A stretch of 64,000 nt of DNA from Photobacterium marinum (GTDB lineage Bacteria > Pseudomonadota > Gammaproteobacteria > Enterobacterales > Vibrionaceae): the NCBI RefSeq assembly GCF_000331515.1, contig NZ_AMZO01000023.1, positions 1-64,000 of the forward strand. Reading direction: 5' to 3'. The notes beneath the pieces were generated by a model. The model searched no databases. It saw only the letters and a program-made list of their open reading frames with translations, and had not been told where the DNA came from. How positions within the stretch are numbered: position 1 is the first letter of the stretch; every line of letters starts with the position of its first letter. Shown piece after piece: positions 36,601 to 46,882 of this stretch. The position numbers and the translations under genes are program-made.

Positions 36601-36644
36601 CTGATGAGGTTAGTGTCAATGTAGTTAACACTAACCTTTATCAG
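36601..36644. repeat. Inverted repeat upstream of the dehydrogenase
   Basis: GGTTAGTGT (36608-36616) and ACACTAACC (36628-36636) are perfect complements with an 11-nt centre. Outer arms CTGAT (36601-36605) and ATCAG (36640-36644) extend it. It is a probable operator or 5' hairpin. Confidence 0.55.
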
Positions 36645-36663
36645 GCAAAAAACAAAAGTCGAT

Positions 36664-37383
36664 TTAAGCCATATCGTCGGATAAGTGATCCGGCAGGGTC
36701 TGGTGTGGCGCATCCGGGTAGAAGTCGCACGGGGCAAATAGGTGCATGGCTTCGCCAGTGGTTGGCTGGGTAAATGTCAGCTCTGCAGCATGAAGCTGAA
36801 GTCGCGGTACGCATTCTCGAGCTTCATCATGGGCATAGAACTCATCCCCTAAGATCGGGTGACCGAGTGCCAGCATATGGACGCGTAGTTGGTGCGAGCG
36901 GCCTGTTACCGGGCGCAGGCGAACCAGGGTGCTGTTTTCATCGCGTGAGATCACCTGGTAGTGGGTCACGGACGGTTTACCGTCTTCGAAACAGACTTTC
37001 TGCATCGGACGGTTAGGCCAGTCACAAATCAGTGGTAGGTCGACGGTACCGCTGTCCTGCACCATGTGTCCCCAAACCCGGGCATAGTAGACTTTGTCGG
37101 TTTCCCGTTCCCGGAACTGTTTGTGTAGGTTGCGTTCGGAATCTTTGTTGATAGCCAGGATCATCAGTCCTGATGTCGCCATATCCAAACGGTGAACTAG
37201 ATGAACCTGTTCCTGATCTCTTAATGCCCGGCTGTAGACACTGTCATAGTGTTTAGGATCCCGGCCCGGGTTGGATAACAATCCTGATGGTTTGTTGACT
37301 GCAATGATGTCATTGTCTGAGTGCAAAATGTCGAGCCATGGCTCTGTTGGTGGATGATAGTCCGCCATTGGTGCTGCTTTCAT
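36664..37383 (-). CDS. rluA: rRNA/tRNA pseudouridine synthase RluA
   Basis: This 239-residue RluA-family enzyme converts U746 in 23S rRNA and U32 in some tRNAs to pseudouridine. The catalytic HRLDMATSGLMIL and RPVTGRSHQLRVHM are present. It lacks an S4 domain, as expected of RluA proper. MADYHPPTEPW at residue 6 is an alternative start. It follows rapA on the same strand, as in E. coli and Vibrio. Confidence 0.93.
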   Translation of the reverse strand: MKAAPMADYHPPTEPWLDILHSDNDIIAVNKPSGLLSNPGRDPKHYDSVYSRALRDQEQVHLVHRLDMATSGLMILAINKDSERNLHKQFRERETDKVYYARVWGHMVQDSGTVDLPLICDWPNRPMQKVCFEDGKPSVTHYQVISRDENSTLVRLRPVTGRSHQLRVHMLALGHPILGDEFYAHDEARECVPRLQLHAAELTFTQPTTGEAMHLFAPCDFYPDAPHQTLPDHLSDDMA

Positions 37384-37452
37384 GGTGTATCCGGGCTTAC
37401 TGGGTTATCGGGCGGCACATCATATCACCTTATGATTCTCCACTTAAAGAAA

Positions 37453-37481
37453 ACCGCCCGGCAGCAGGGCTGTCGGGCGGT
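37453..37481 (-). terminator. rapA terminator
   Basis: A 13-bp stem, ACCGCCCGGCAGC/GCTGTCGGGCGGT, with a 3-nt loop is followed on the minus strand by TTTTCTTT. Confidence 0.78.
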
Positions 37482-37527
37482 GTCGATAGGTGCTTTTATC
37501 TCAGGAGCTTTACCTGAACCGATGAGG

Positions 37528-40446
37528 TTAAGCGTGGCTGACTACGATCAAACGCAGCGAATCCAACTGCACCTGAGCTTTGGCAATGTAGCCGGTCAGA
37601 TCCTGGATTTGGGATTCGATCAGCTCCAGCTCGTCATCACGAATGTTCGGGTTTACGGCTTTCAGCGCCTGCAGGCGGTCAAGCTCTGCTCGCAGGTTGG
37701 CTTCCATTTCAGCTTGCGCGGCTTCACGAACCGTCACCAGCTCTTTGGCTACCGCATTTTCGGCGTGCTCGATCAGGACGTGAATGTCCTTCTGTACCGA
37801 GTTAACCAGCTTGCTGCCAAGGTGGCGGTTAACCGGACTCAACTGGCGGTTGAAACCTTCGAATTCAACACTGTCAGACAGGTTGTTGCCTTTGGCATCT
37901 AGCAGGATGCGGATTGGCGTTTGTGGCAGGTAGCGGCCGATACCGGACTGCTTCGGTGCCTGAGCATCAACCACGTAGACCAGCTCTAGTAGCAGGGTGC
38001 CTGCTGGTAGTGCTTTGTTCTTCAGCAGCGAAACTGCTGTGGTGCCAACGCCTTCAGACAGCAGCAGGTCGATACCGCCCTGGATCATCGGGTGCTCCCA
38101 GCTGATAAAGTGCAGATCTTCACGAGACAGTGCGGTGTCACGGTCGAAGGTGATAGTACAGCCGTCGTATGGAAGACCCGGGTAGCTGGCCACCATCATG
38201 TGCTCAGACGGCGTCACCACAATGGCATTTTCGCCTTTGTCGTCCTGGTTAAGGCCGATGGTGTCAAACAGGCCTAGGGCAAAGGTTACCAAGTTGGTAT
38301 CACCGTCTTTGGCTGCGATGTTATCAACCAGTTCCTGAGCTTTGTCGCCACCATTGGAGTGGATTTCCAGCAGACGGTCACGGCCTTGCTCCAGCTTGCC
38401 TTTCAGCTCCTGGTGCATTGCAGCACTGCGTTCAATCAGTTGCTCCAGTGCTTCCTGGTCATGTTGCTCGCTTGCCAGCAGGCGGATCAGGTCGCCGCTG
38501 ACATCATCATATACGGCACGGCCGGTCGGGCAGGTTTCTTCAAAGGCATTCAGGCCTTCGTTGTACCAGCGAGCCAGCAGCGCCTGGGATGTGCCTTCCA
38601 GATAAGGAACATGGATTTCGATATCACGCTGCTGACCGATACGGTCGAGACGGCCGATGCGCTGTTCCAGCAGATCCGGATTGTTCGGCAGGTCAAACAT
38701 CACCAGCTGGTTGGCAAACTGGAAGTTGCGGCCTTCTGAGCCGATTTCTGAACACAGCAGAACCTGAGCGCCGTCTTCATCTTGGGCAAAATATGCTGCA
38801 GCCTTGTCGCGCTCAATGATAGACATGCCTTCGTGGAAGACGGTGGCACGGATACCTTCGCGCTCACGAAGAGCCTGTTCAAGGGTCAGTGCAGTCTGGG
38901 CACGGGAACAGATCACCAGCACTTTCTCGTTGCGGTTAGCTTTCAGCATATCCAGCAGCCAGTTAACGCGCGGGTCGAAGTTCCACCAGGTTGCCGAATC
39001 GCCTTCAAACTCCTGATAAATATCTTCCGGATACAGCAGCTTAACTGCTTTCTGCTCGTCGGAAACCTTACCAGCCATCATGCCTGCTACACGCATTGCT
39101 GTCTGGTATTGGCTTGGCATTGCTAGCGGGTACATGTTCAGGTGACGCTGAGGGAAACCTTTAACTGCGGCGCGGGTGTTACGGAACAGTACGCGACCGG
39201 TGCCGTGGCGGTCCATCAGGTTGTCGATCAGTTCCTGGCGAACGCTGGCTTTCTGTTCTTCATCGACATCGGCAGACTCGATGACACGCAGCATTGGCTC
39301 GATATCCTGCTCAGAAAGCAAATCAGCCAGGGTGTTCTTGGCGCTATCATCCAGTTTTTCACCGGAAAGCAGGCGGGATACGGCATCCGCAACCGGCTCG
39401 TACTGGCGTTCTTCTTCCACGAAGGCTTCGTAATCGTAGAAGCGGTCCGGATCCAGCAGGCGCAGACGGGCAAAGTGGCTTTCGCGACCCAGTTGCTCCG
39501 GTGTTGCAGTAAGTAGTAGTACGCCTGGGGTTTTCTCGGCCAGCTCTTCAACTACCTGGTACTGGCGGCTCGGTTTGTCTTCGCTCCACTCCAGGTGGTG
39601 TGCTTCATCGACAACTAACAGATCCCAGTCAGCCTCAAGAGCTTGCTCGAAGCGGCGGCGGCTCTTGCGCAGGAAGTCCAATGAACACAGCACATACTGG
39701 GCGGTATCAAACGGGTTGGCAGCATCGGCATAAGCCTCGACGCAGCGCTCTTCGTCAAAAATCGAGAAGTGCAGGTTGAAGCGGCGCATCATCTCAACCA
39801 GCCACTGGTGCTGGAGGGTTTCCGGCACCAGGATAAGAATGCGTTCGGCACGGCCGGACAGAACCTGCTGGTGGATAATCATACCCGCTTCAATGGTTTT
39901 ACCCAGACCCACTTCATCGGCCAGCAAAACACGTGGTGCAAAACGGCGGCCTACTTCATGGGCGATGAACAACTGGTGCGGGATCAGACCGGCACGCATA
40001 CCACACAAGCCGCGCAATGGACTTTTGTGCTGTTCATATTGGTTTTTCAGGGCGCGATAGCGCAGGGCAAAGCGATCCATGCGATCGATTTGGCCGGCGA
40101 ACAGTTTGTCCTGAGGCTTGTTGAAGCGAATCTGGTGGCTAAGGAAAACTTCGCGTAGCTGAACATTTTCCTCTTCGGTATCCGTACGGGTACCGATGTA
40201 AGTGAACACGCCGCCTGTTTCATCGACCTTGTCAACTTTCAATGACCAGCCTTCATGGCTTTCAACCACATCTCCGACATTAAACATTACGCGGGTCACA
40301 GGAGCGTCATTGCGTGCGTACAGGCGGTTCTCTTCACTGGCGGAGAACATCAAGGTGACAGTACGGGCATCGAGCGCGACAACTGTTCCTAAACCCAGAT
40401 CACTTTCAGTATCACTGATCCAACGTTGACCCAAAGCAAATGGCAT
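37528..40446 (-). CDS. rapA: RNA polymerase-associated ATPase RapA
   Basis: This 972-residue SWI2/SNF2 translocase binds core RNA polymerase and helps it recycle. The N-terminal Tudor-like domains (about 1-107) are followed by motif [22 protein letters not shown] ([10 protein letters not shown]), [11 protein letters not shown], and helicase-C motifs [12 protein letters not shown] and [12 protein letters not shown]. The length is very close to E. coli RapA (968). Confidence 0.97.
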   Translation of the reverse strand: MPFALGQRWISDTESDLGLGTVVALDARTVTLMFSASEENRLYARNDAPVTRVMFNVGDVVESHEGWSLKVDKVDETGGVFTYIGTRTDTEEENVQLREVFLSHQIRFNKPQDKLFAGQIDRMDRFALRYRALKNQYEQHKSPLRGLCGMRAGLIPHQLFIAHEVGRRFAPRVLLADEVGLGKTIEAGMIIHQQVLSGRAERILILVPETLQHQWLVEMMRRFNLHFSIFDEERCVEAYADAANPFDTAQYVLCSLDFLRKSRRRFEQALEADWDLLVVDEAHHLEWSEDKPSRQYQVVEELAEKTPGVLLLTATPEQLGRESHFARLRLLDPDRFYDYEAFVEEERQYEPVADAVSRLLSGEKLDDSAKNTLADLLSEQDIEPMLRVIESADVDEEQKASVRQELIDNLMDRHGTGRVLFRNTRAAVKGFPQRHLNMYPLAMPSQYQTAMRVAGMMAGKVSDEQKAVKLLYPEDIYQEFEGDSATWWNFDPRVNWLLDMLKANRNEKVLVICSRAQTALTLEQALREREGIRATVFHEGMSIIERDKAAAYFAQDEDGAQVLLCSEIGSEGRNFQFANQLVMFDLPNNPDLLEQRIGRLDRIGQQRDIEIHVPYLEGTSQALLARWYNEGLNAFEETCPTGRAVYDDVSGDLIRLLASEQHDQEALEQLIERSAAMHQELKGKLEQGRDRLLEIHSNGGDKAQELVDNIAAKDGDTNLVTFALGLFDTIGLNQDDKGENAIVVTPSEHMMVASYPGLPYDGCTITFDRDTALSREDLHFISWEHPMIQGGIDLLLSEGVGTTAVSLLKNKALPAGTLLLELVYVVDAQAPKQSGIGRYLPQTPIRILLDAKGNNLSDSVEFEGFNRQLSPVNRHLGSKLVNSVQKDIHVLIEHAENAVAKELVTVREAAQAEMEANLRAELDRLQALKAVNPNIRDDELELIESQIQDLTGYIAKAQVQLDSLRLIVVSHA

Positions 40447-40754
40447 AGTGGTTAAAACCTTCTAATTCTTTGATATTAATGAGAATGCTAAGCCGATGCC
40501 CTAACATTTTTGAACTACACTGAGGTTAAGTGTAAGCCAGAATCCGCACCGGTAGAAAAGGGCAGATATGTTACTGCATGCGGTGGATAAGGTCACGGCG
40601 AAAGTGATCTTGATCCAGCTAAATTGTTTCAGCCCCTGCTGTCACAATTCTTTAATTATCTCCGGTCATAAATAGTAATTGCGTAGTTCTGGCGTACGCT
40701 AAGAGAAGGACGGCAAGTTGATGTTGCTGTCTGCTTGTTACCTAGGAGGTAAAT

Positions 40755-42131
40755 ATGGACGATGCTGAACGCAAAATTTTTGTATTGGATACGAATATTC
40801 TGCTTCACGAACCCCTCGCCATTTATTCATTCAAAGAGCACGATGTCATTATTCCGATGACGGTTCTTGAAGAGTTGGATCGCATCAAGGACAGCAAGCG
40901 TGATGTCTCACGGGATGCCAGGGTGGCAATCCGAACCCTGGAAGATGTGTTCCGCGATGCAACGCCGGAAGAGATTTCTGCCGGTATTCCGCTTTCCGAA
41001 CATGAAGAAAGCCTCGGCAAGATTTCCATTTTTGCGGATTATGAAGTGACGGAAACCGTGCATGCCTTTGCTGATAAGGCCGGGGATAATAGGATCCTGA
41101 ATGGAATGCTCTATCTGCAGGCTGAGCATGCGCCTAAGGAAGTGGTTTTGCTCACTAAAGACATTAACATGAGGCTGCGTGCCAAAGGTGCCGGGGTCTA
41201 CAATGTTGATGACTACCGTTCAGATCAACTTATCGATGATGTCAGATTGCTGACCAAAGGATATTACGAATTTCAGGAGGAGTTCTGGGCCCGTGTCGGA
41301 GAGTGCCAGTCTGAAACCCAGGGGCGTTCAACGTTGCATACTCTGCCGGCAGAGCTGTTCGACAAACCCTTTATCAATCAGTACCTGCTTGATGACAGTA
41401 CGGATTTTGCAGCCAGGGTGCAGAGCATTAATGGCGCTAACATCACTATCAAAGATATCGGACAGGAACGCTTGATGAGCCGCCAGGCTTGGGGGATCCA
41501 TCCGAAAAATGTCTATCAAGGAATGGCCCTCGATGCGATGATGGACCCGGATATCGATCTGGTGATTCTGACCGGCCCTGCTGGTTGCGGTAAGACAATT
41601 CTGGCGATGGCGGCGGCGCTTGAGCAAGTGATTGAAAAAGGGATGTATGACAAGATCCTTGTGACTCGTAATACCCCAGAAATCGCTGAGTCGATTGGTT
41701 TCTTGCCGGGTACCGAAGAAGAAAAAATGCTGCCTTGGCTGGCAGCGGTGACCGATACGATGGAAGCGTTGCACAAACATGATGTTTGTACTGATGGCTC
41801 AATGAAATACATCTACGAAAAAGCCAATATTCAATTTAAATCGATTAACTTTATGCGCGGGCGCTCAATCCAGAATGCTTTTGTTCTGTTGGATGAGTGT
41901 CAGAACTTAACCGCCTCCCAGATTAAAACCATCATCACTCGTTGTGGGGAAGGCACCAAAATTGTCTGTTCCGGTAACCTGGCGCAGATAGACTCCAGTT
42001 ACCTGTCTCCGGTGACCTCGGGCCTGACGTATATCGTCGAGCGTTTCAAGAATTTCGAGGGTAGTGCCAATATCTATCTCGACGGTGTGATCCGCAGCCG
42101 TCTGGCCGAATTTGCGGAAGAAAACATGTAA
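40755..42131 (+). CDS. PIN domain-PhoH family ATPase
   Basis: This 458-residue protein joins an N-terminal PIN nuclease domain (FVLDTNILLHEP, about 8-150, with later Asp in LLTKDINMRLR) to a PhoH ATPase domain. Walker A is LTGPAGCGKTILAM and Walker B is AFVLLDECQNLT. Such PhoH2/YlaK-like proteins are thought to be RNA helicases/nucleases; the target here is not known. AGGAGG precedes the ATG. It stands alone between rapA (divergent) and the thi operon (convergent). Confidence 0.9.
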   Translation: MDDAERKIFVLDTNILLHEPLAIYSFKEHDVIIPMTVLEELDRIKDSKRDVSRDARVAIRTLEDVFRDATPEEISAGIPLSEHEESLGKISIFADYEVTETVHAFADKAGDNRILNGMLYLQAEHAPKEVVLLTKDINMRLRAKGAGVYNVDDYRSDQLIDDVRLLTKGYYEFQEEFWARVGECQSETQGRSTLHTLPAELFDKPFINQYLLDDSTDFAARVQSINGANITIKDIGQERLMSRQAWGIHPKNVYQGMALDAMMDPDIDLVILTGPAGCGKTILAMAAALEQVIEKGMYDKILVTRNTPEIAESIGFLPGTEEEKMLPWLAAVTDTMEALHKHDVCTDGSMKYIYEKANIQFKSINFMRGRSIQNAFVLLDECQNLTASQIKTIITRCGEGTKIVCSGNLAQIDSSYLSPVTSGLTYIVERFKNFEGSANIYLDGVIRSRLAEFAEENM

Positions 42132-42140
42132 TTCAGATTC

Positions 42141-42180
42141 GAGAGGCGAGTTTCTCGATATTGGAAACTCGTCTCTCTAT
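42141..42180 (+). terminator. Terminator-like hairpin after the PIN-PhoH gene
   Basis: GAGAGGCGAGTTTC (42141-42154) pairs with GAAACTCGTCTCTC (42164-42177) apart from one G-T, 9-nt loop. It may also end the converging thiQ transcript. Confidence 0.65.
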
Positions 42181-42187
42181 ATCAGTC

Positions 42188-42913
42188 CTAATGGCCTAAA
42201 TATCTTCTTAATTCTCCATCTTCCGGCTCTGTCAGCACCTGCTGAGCAGGGCCGAAAACGTTAATCTTCCCTTGTGCAATGAAAGCGCATTTATCGGCAA
42301 TTTTCAGGGCATCGTCCGGGCTGTGGGTCACCATGAGTACGGTGATTTGCTGCTCTTTGGCTAATGCATGTACTAGTTCCAGCATCTCTTTACGCAACGC
42401 CGGATCCAGAGCGGAAAACGGCTCATCGAGCAGCAGCAGCGGACGGTTGCGGATCAGGCAGCGGGCCAGTGCCACACGTTGTTTCTGGCCGCCGGACAGC
42501 TGCTCCGGCAGGCGATCCAGATATTGTTGAATGCCGACTCTGGCTGCTGCGGCCTGAATGTTGTCCTTATCTTCCTGGCTGAGTTTTAGTCCCGGATGTA
42601 TTCCTAGGCCGATATTTTCGAATACTGTTAGGTGGGGAAACAGGTTGTGATCCTGAAACAGCAGTGAAAGCGGCCGCTCAGAAGGCGGTTGGTGTTTGAT
42701 AGCTTGACCGGCAATGGTGAGGCTACCGCTGTCTGGCATCAGAAAGCCGGCTATCATCGCCAGTAGGGTGCTTTTGCCAGCCCCGCTCGGGCCGAGTAGG
42801 GCGACGATTTCGCCTTTCTCAACTTCAAGGTCAAAGATGTATCGCGTACGTTCGGCCTGCGTAGGCTGGTCTGTCTGGGCGTAATGGTGGCTAAGTTGCT
42901 TCAGGGTCAGCAT
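42188..42913 (-). CDS. thiQ: Thiamin ABC transporter, ATP-binding subunit
   Basis: This 241-residue ABC ATPase has Walker A GPSGAGKST, signature LSGGQKQRVALARC and Walker B LLLLDEPFSALD. It energises uptake of thiamin and thiamin phosphates through ThiP. Its start shares one base with the thiP stop. It is the last gene of the TPP-riboswitch-controlled thiBPQ operon. Confidence 0.95.
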   Translation of the reverse strand: MLTLKQLSHHYAQTDQPTQAERTRYIFDLEVEKGEIVALLGPSGAGKSTLLAMIAGFLMPDSGSLTIAGQAIKHQPPSERPLSLLFQDHNLFPHLTVFENIGLGIHPGLKLSQEDKDNIQAAAARVGIQQYLDRLPEQLSGGQKQRVALARCLIRNRPLLLLDEPFSALDPALRKEMLELVHALAKEQQITVLMVTHSPDDALKIADKCAFIAQGKINVFGPAQQVLTEPEDGELRRYLGH

Positions 42914-44502
42914 TATGGTGTCCGGATCAGTATTTTTTCAACCAGGGTAAAAAGTCCCAGGCTCAGGAGCAGCAGGATTAAGGCCGCGACTGCGGCGGCA
43001 TCCATTTGGTAGCTGCCCATCAGTTGGAATAGATAAAGCGGCAGGGTCTGAAAATCTCTGCTGCCAAACAGGGCAATTGCTCCCAGATCGCCCAGCGAGA
43101 GTACAAAGCCAATTGCCAGCGCCTGAGCCAGTGGTTTGCGTAGGGCGCGCCACTCGACCAGACGTAGGCGTGACAGCCCGTGCATGCCCAGGCTCTGGCA
43201 CAGTGGGTTGTATTGTTGGGCCAGATGCAGCATTGGCTGACTGAGGGTTTTAATTACATAGGGCAGCGCCATTAGGGCGTTGACTCCGACGACCACCCAG
43301 AAGGCGGCTTCGAAGGCATCGGTGTACTGGCGCAGCAGCAGGAAAATCCCGGTGCTGAGAACTAGTCCCGGCGTGACCAGAATAATGGTGCCGAGCAGCT
43401 CAATACCATCTGCGGGTAGTGTTTTCTTCTCAATTCGCCATTGGCGGCTGGCCAGCAGGATCGCAACCCCGGCAGTGACCGCCAGGACACAGGCAAGCAG
43501 GGCAATTTTCAGCGAGTTTGCTACGGCCTGCCACAGTGCTGGTTCTGCCAGCAGGGTCGGTAGCTTACTGTTCAGGCCGGCACTGATAACCGCCAGGATC
43601 GGGGGCAGTACCAGCAGAATAGCAAAGCCGATCCACAGCCAGTCCCAGGATTTTGCCTGCCAGGTGTCGAGATAGTTCTCCGGCTGGCGGGATACCGAGC
43701 CGCTCATGGTCGACAATGGCTTGGCAAAACGCTGGGTTATCAGCACCAGACTGCTGCAAATCAGCATCTGCCACAGGGCAAGGATGGCACCGCCGGCCAG
43801 GTCAAAGTCGTAGCGCAAGGCCTGATAGATAGCCAGCTCAATCGTGGTGGCTTTTGGGCCGCCGCCCAGCGACATGATCACCGCAAAACTGGTAAAGCAA
43901 AGCATGAAGATCAGGCCGATGACATGGGGCAGTTGCTGGCGCAGCCTGGGCCAGGCGACAAAGCGGAACTTATGCCAGCCTTTGATCCCAAGGTGGGCAG
44001 CTAGCTGGTGCTGCTCGAACGGGATCCCTTCAAGGCTCTGTAGTAACAGTCGGGTTGCCAGCGGGAAGTTAAGGAAAACGTGTGCCAGCAGGATGCCGTT
44101 GAGACCATAAATAGAGAATGGCAGGGATTCTCCGAAATGCTGGTACAGTTCAGCCAGTAGGCCGCTTTTACCGTAAATCGCCAGCAAGCCGAACACCGCA
44201 ACCAGTACTGGCAACACCAGAGTCATGGCAAACAAACGCAATAACAGGCTGCGTCCGGGAAAGTTTCGCCGTGACAGGGCATAGGCTGCGGGGATGGCCG
44301 GGATCACACTCAATAGCGTTGATAACAGGGCCTGATAGAAACTGAAGCCGGCGACATGGCGCAGGTAAGGATCCTGCCAGATGAAGAACGGGTTGAGTTC
44401 GTTGGCCTGGCTGATCAGGGCTGAGATAGCGCAGAGCACCAGAGTGACAATCAGCCCGGCAGAGACGATGCCGGGCAGAATTTGGGTAACGCGGGTATTC
44501 AA
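42913..44502 (-). CDS. thiP: Thiamin ABC transporter, permease subunit
   Basis: This 529-residue inner-membrane permease has about twelve hydrophobic segments in two BPD-type halves. EAA-like loops lie near QLAAHLGIKGWHKFRFVAWP and QSLGMHGLSRLRLVEWRALR. It forms the channel for thiamin with ThiB and ThiQ. It starts 13 nt after the thiB stop. Confidence 0.95.
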   Translation of the reverse strand: MNTRVTQILPGIVSAGLIVTLVLCAISALISQANELNPFFIWQDPYLRHVAGFSFYQALLSTLLSVIPAIPAAYALSRRNFPGRSLLLRLFAMTLVLPVLVAVFGLLAIYGKSGLLAELYQHFGESLPFSIYGLNGILLAHVFLNFPLATRLLLQSLEGIPFEQHQLAAHLGIKGWHKFRFVAWPRLRQQLPHVIGLIFMLCFTSFAVIMSLGGGPKATTIELAIYQALRYDFDLAGGAILALWQMLICSSLVLITQRFAKPLSTMSGSVSRQPENYLDTWQAKSWDWLWIGFAILLVLPPILAVISAGLNSKLPTLLAEPALWQAVANSLKIALLACVLAVTAGVAILLASRQWRIEKKTLPADGIELLGTIILVTPGLVLSTGIFLLLRQYTDAFEAAFWVVVGVNALMALPYVIKTLSQPMLHLAQQYNPLCQSLGMHGLSRLRLVEWRALRKPLAQALAIGFVLSLGDLGAIALFGSRDFQTLPLYLFQLMGSYQMDAAAVAALILLLLSLGLFTLVEKILIRTP

Positions 44503-44515
44503 AGGTCGGTAGCCA

Positions 44516-45499
44516 TTATTGGGTCAGGGCATGTTGCCATTCACGGATCCATCCACGACGTTGAGCGGCCACTTCCTCGGCGCTGAATTCCAGTGATTTA
44601 GCTGGCAGTGTTAGCTGTTCAAAGCCTTTCGGCAGCGCCTGTTCGGTGACAGGATACATCCAGTTGCCAGTTGGGATCACCGACTGGAATTCCGGCGTCA
44701 GGATAAACGACAGGAACTTATCGGCCAGCTTTTGATTTTGGCTGTTCTTGAGCTTGGCGGCGACTTCGACCTGCATATAGTGGCCTTCGCTGAAGTCAGC
44801 TGCTTTATACTTGCCTTCGTTTTCGGCAATGATGTGGTAAGCCGGAGATGTGGTGTAAGACAGCACCAGATCTGATTCGCCCTTCAGGAACATGTTGTAG
44901 GCTTCGGACCAACCTTTGGTGACAGTAACGGTTTTTTTCGCCAGTTGCTGCCAAGCGGCATCAGCTTTGTCACCATAGACAGATTTCATCCACAGCATCA
45001 GGCCCTGGCCTGGAGTAGAGGTACGCGGATCCTGGTAGATGATGCTGAGATCGTCACGCTTAACCAGTTCGCTCAGGCTTTTCGGCGGATTAGCTAGCTT
45101 TTCTGAGTTATAAACAAAGGCGAAGTAGCCGTAGTCATAAGGGACGAATGTGGTGTCTGTCCAGCCGTTTGGCAGGGTGACTTTACTGGTATCAACGTTA
45201 TGTTCAGCCAGCAGGCCGGTTTTCTTCGCTTCACTCAGCAGATTGTTATCCAGCCCCAGCACGATATCTGCCTTGGTACCTTTACCTTCAAGGCGCAAGC
45301 GGTTGAGGATCGATACGCCGTCTTCCAGCGCGACATATTCCAGGTCACAGCCACACTGAGCCTCAAAGGCTTTTTCAATCGCCGGGCCCGGTCCCCAGTC
45401 TGAGGCAAATGAGCTGTAGGTGTAGACAGTCAGGGTATCTGCGGCCATGGCAGAGCCAGCCATCAGCGACAGGGTTAAAGTCGGAAGAAGTTTGTTCAC
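44516..45499 (-). CDS. thiB: Thiamin-binding periplasmic protein
   Basis: This 327-residue periplasmic binding protein has signal peptide MNKLLPTLTLSLMAGSAMA, then DTLTVYTYSSFASDWGPGPA, typical of ThiB/TbpA. It binds thiamin, TMP and TPP. GGAGCGC precedes the ATG. It is the first gene of the operon and is controlled by the upstream TPP riboswitch. Confidence 0.95.
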   Translation of the reverse strand: MNKLLPTLTLSLMAGSAMAADTLTVYTYSSFASDWGPGPAIEKAFEAQCGCDLEYVALEDGVSILNRLRLEGKGTKADIVLGLDNNLLSEAKKTGLLAEHNVDTSKVTLPNGWTDTTFVPYDYGYFAFVYNSEKLANPPKSLSELVKRDDLSIIYQDPRTSTPGQGLMLWMKSVYGDKADAAWQQLAKKTVTVTKGWSEAYNMFLKGESDLVLSYTTSPAYHIIAENEGKYKAADFSEGHYMQVEVAAKLKNSQNQKLADKFLSFILTPEFQSVIPTGNWMYPVTEQALPKGFEQLTLPAKSLEFSAEEVAAQRRGWIREWQHALTQ

Positions 45500-45611
45500 T
45501 ATGCGCTCCTAAATGCCCTTGCTTCCCGCAAGGGGGATAAATATGAGCGGCACAGGGTTGAGAAAAGGCGTCCGGCATCGTGCTGCGACGCTGACACTTG
45601 ATTGTGGTCGG

Positions 45612-45714
45612 TATTATCTCAATTCCTACGCCAGCATGATCTGGTTCAGGTTCAGTGGGTTCTGCGGTTGCAGTCTCAGTCCGGTTTAGGTCGGACACCC
45701 CAATGAGAACGAGA
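45612..45714 (-). ncRNA. TPP riboswitch (THI element)
   Basis: Read on the minus strand, the THI-box parts occur in order: GGGGTGTCC, then GGACTGAGA, then ACCCACTGAACCTGA, then CCAGATCATGCTGGCGTAGG and GAATTGAGA. These match the pyrimidine- and pyrophosphate-binding cores of TPP riboswitches. It lies 113 nt upstream of thiB, so high thiamin pyrophosphate should shut off thiBPQ. An open frame through it (45375-45698) is a shadow. Confidence 0.93.
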
Positions 45715-45855
45715 GCTATTGTAATGCGCTATGTCGCTGGTTGCCAGCGCAATACAAGAGTGTACGCAGAATATTGATCCGCATCTGTGACGGTTGTGCC
45801 GATACAGGGCAGGCTGAAAAATAACTGTCAGATTATATGGTTAATTAGTTTGTGC

Positions 45856-46644
45856 TCACTTCGCCTCATTGAGTGACCAGTTATAGTCGTAGCTGACATT
45901 ATTCAGTTGCAGAGGTTGTCCTTTGCGGTACTGGTTGAGGTGCTTTTGCAGATCGCGTTGTGAGCCGAAGTCATTGCCGTACCAGTCATAAATGGATGAC
46001 AACTGAATGCGGTTGCCGTTGATTTCCACACCTTTAGGGCTGTTTATGAAACGGCTGGCGGCCTGTTCGAGTAGTGTTTCCGTGTTGTCGGCTGTAAAAG
46101 CGACGGGTTGCAGGTCCGGACAGCCGAGGCTTGCGCAGTTTACCGCATAGTGAATCCGGGCATCACGCCAGATCGGGCGCAGGATGCGATGCTCTATATC
46201 ATTGAGTGACAACGCCTGCTCGGCAACCGTGATTAGCTCCTCATCCCATGGCCCGAAGCTGAAGAAGCCGCCGAGTTTGGTGATGGATTTGATCGGGTAG
46301 TTATTGATGATCAGTCGTACGGTCAGGGCATTATAAAGGTTGACCCAATAGGCAAACTGCTCCGGTTTTGAATACTGACGGGGATCGATGGTCGCAAGTT
46401 GGCGAATGTAGCGGTCAAGCTCCCATTTGTCGTTATCGGAGACTGCGTGATAGCGAAACAGGGTTTGTTGGGGCAGCTCCACCAGATAGGTGTCCAGCAT
46501 CTTTTGCCAGCGGCTGTGGTCAATCATCGCTGTGTTTGTCTCGTTGCTCTTTTGCCAGAATGGCCACAGGTCGGCTTTGGGGGCCGCCAGTACCGGGCTC
46601 AGGGCTGAGGAGATAAGCAGGATAAAAGTAAGTAGCAGTCGCAT
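45856..46644 (-). CDS. DUF547 domain protein, exported
   Basis: This 262-residue protein has a signal peptide (MRLLLTFILLISSALSPVLA, then APK). The DUF547 core follows: FAYWVNLYNALTVRLIINNY, HYAVNCASLGCPDLQP with conserved Cys, and IQLSSIYDWYGNDFG. The domain has a transglutaminase/papain-like look in some analyses, but no activity is established. It is monocistronic. Confidence 0.85.
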   Translation of the reverse strand: MRLLLTFILLISSALSPVLAAPKADLWPFWQKSNETNTAMIDHSRWQKMLDTYLVELPQQTLFRYHAVSDNDKWELDRYIRQLATIDPRQYSKPEQFAYWVNLYNALTVRLIINNYPIKSITKLGGFFSFGPWDEELITVAEQALSLNDIEHRILRPIWRDARIHYAVNCASLGCPDLQPVAFTADNTETLLEQAASRFINSPKGVEINGNRIQLSSIYDWYGNDFGSQRDLQKHLNQYRKGQPLQLNNVSYDYNWSLNEAK

Positions 46645-46807
46645 GGGCTGTCCTTAGTCAGAGCAAATTATTCATTTTGGTATACCAGATGACCCTGTCA
46701 GGGGCGAATGTCTTTCATTTGTTTCTTCTGCAATTAATTATGGAGAAGAAAACAGGTGATGAAAAAAGGTTATTGTTCCGTTTGGTATAAGTGATAGAAA
46801 AGAAAGC

Positions 46808-46831
46808 GCCCCGGAGAATGAACCGGGGCGT
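46808..46831 (-). terminator. leuABCD terminator
   Basis: An 8-bp CGCCCCGG/CCGGGGCG stem with an 8-nt loop is followed on the minus strand by CTTTCTTTTC. It lies 52 nt after the leuD stop. Confidence 0.8.
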
Positions 46832-46882
46832 GAGTTTGTTACTGCTTACTTTTATCAACTATTCAGGTGTGTGGCTGAATAG

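Noticed and set aside
45375..45698. 107-residue open frame on the minus strand upstream of thiB
   Set aside because: It runs through the conserved core of the TPP riboswitch and into the thiB signal sequence in another frame. The RNA element explains the sequence.
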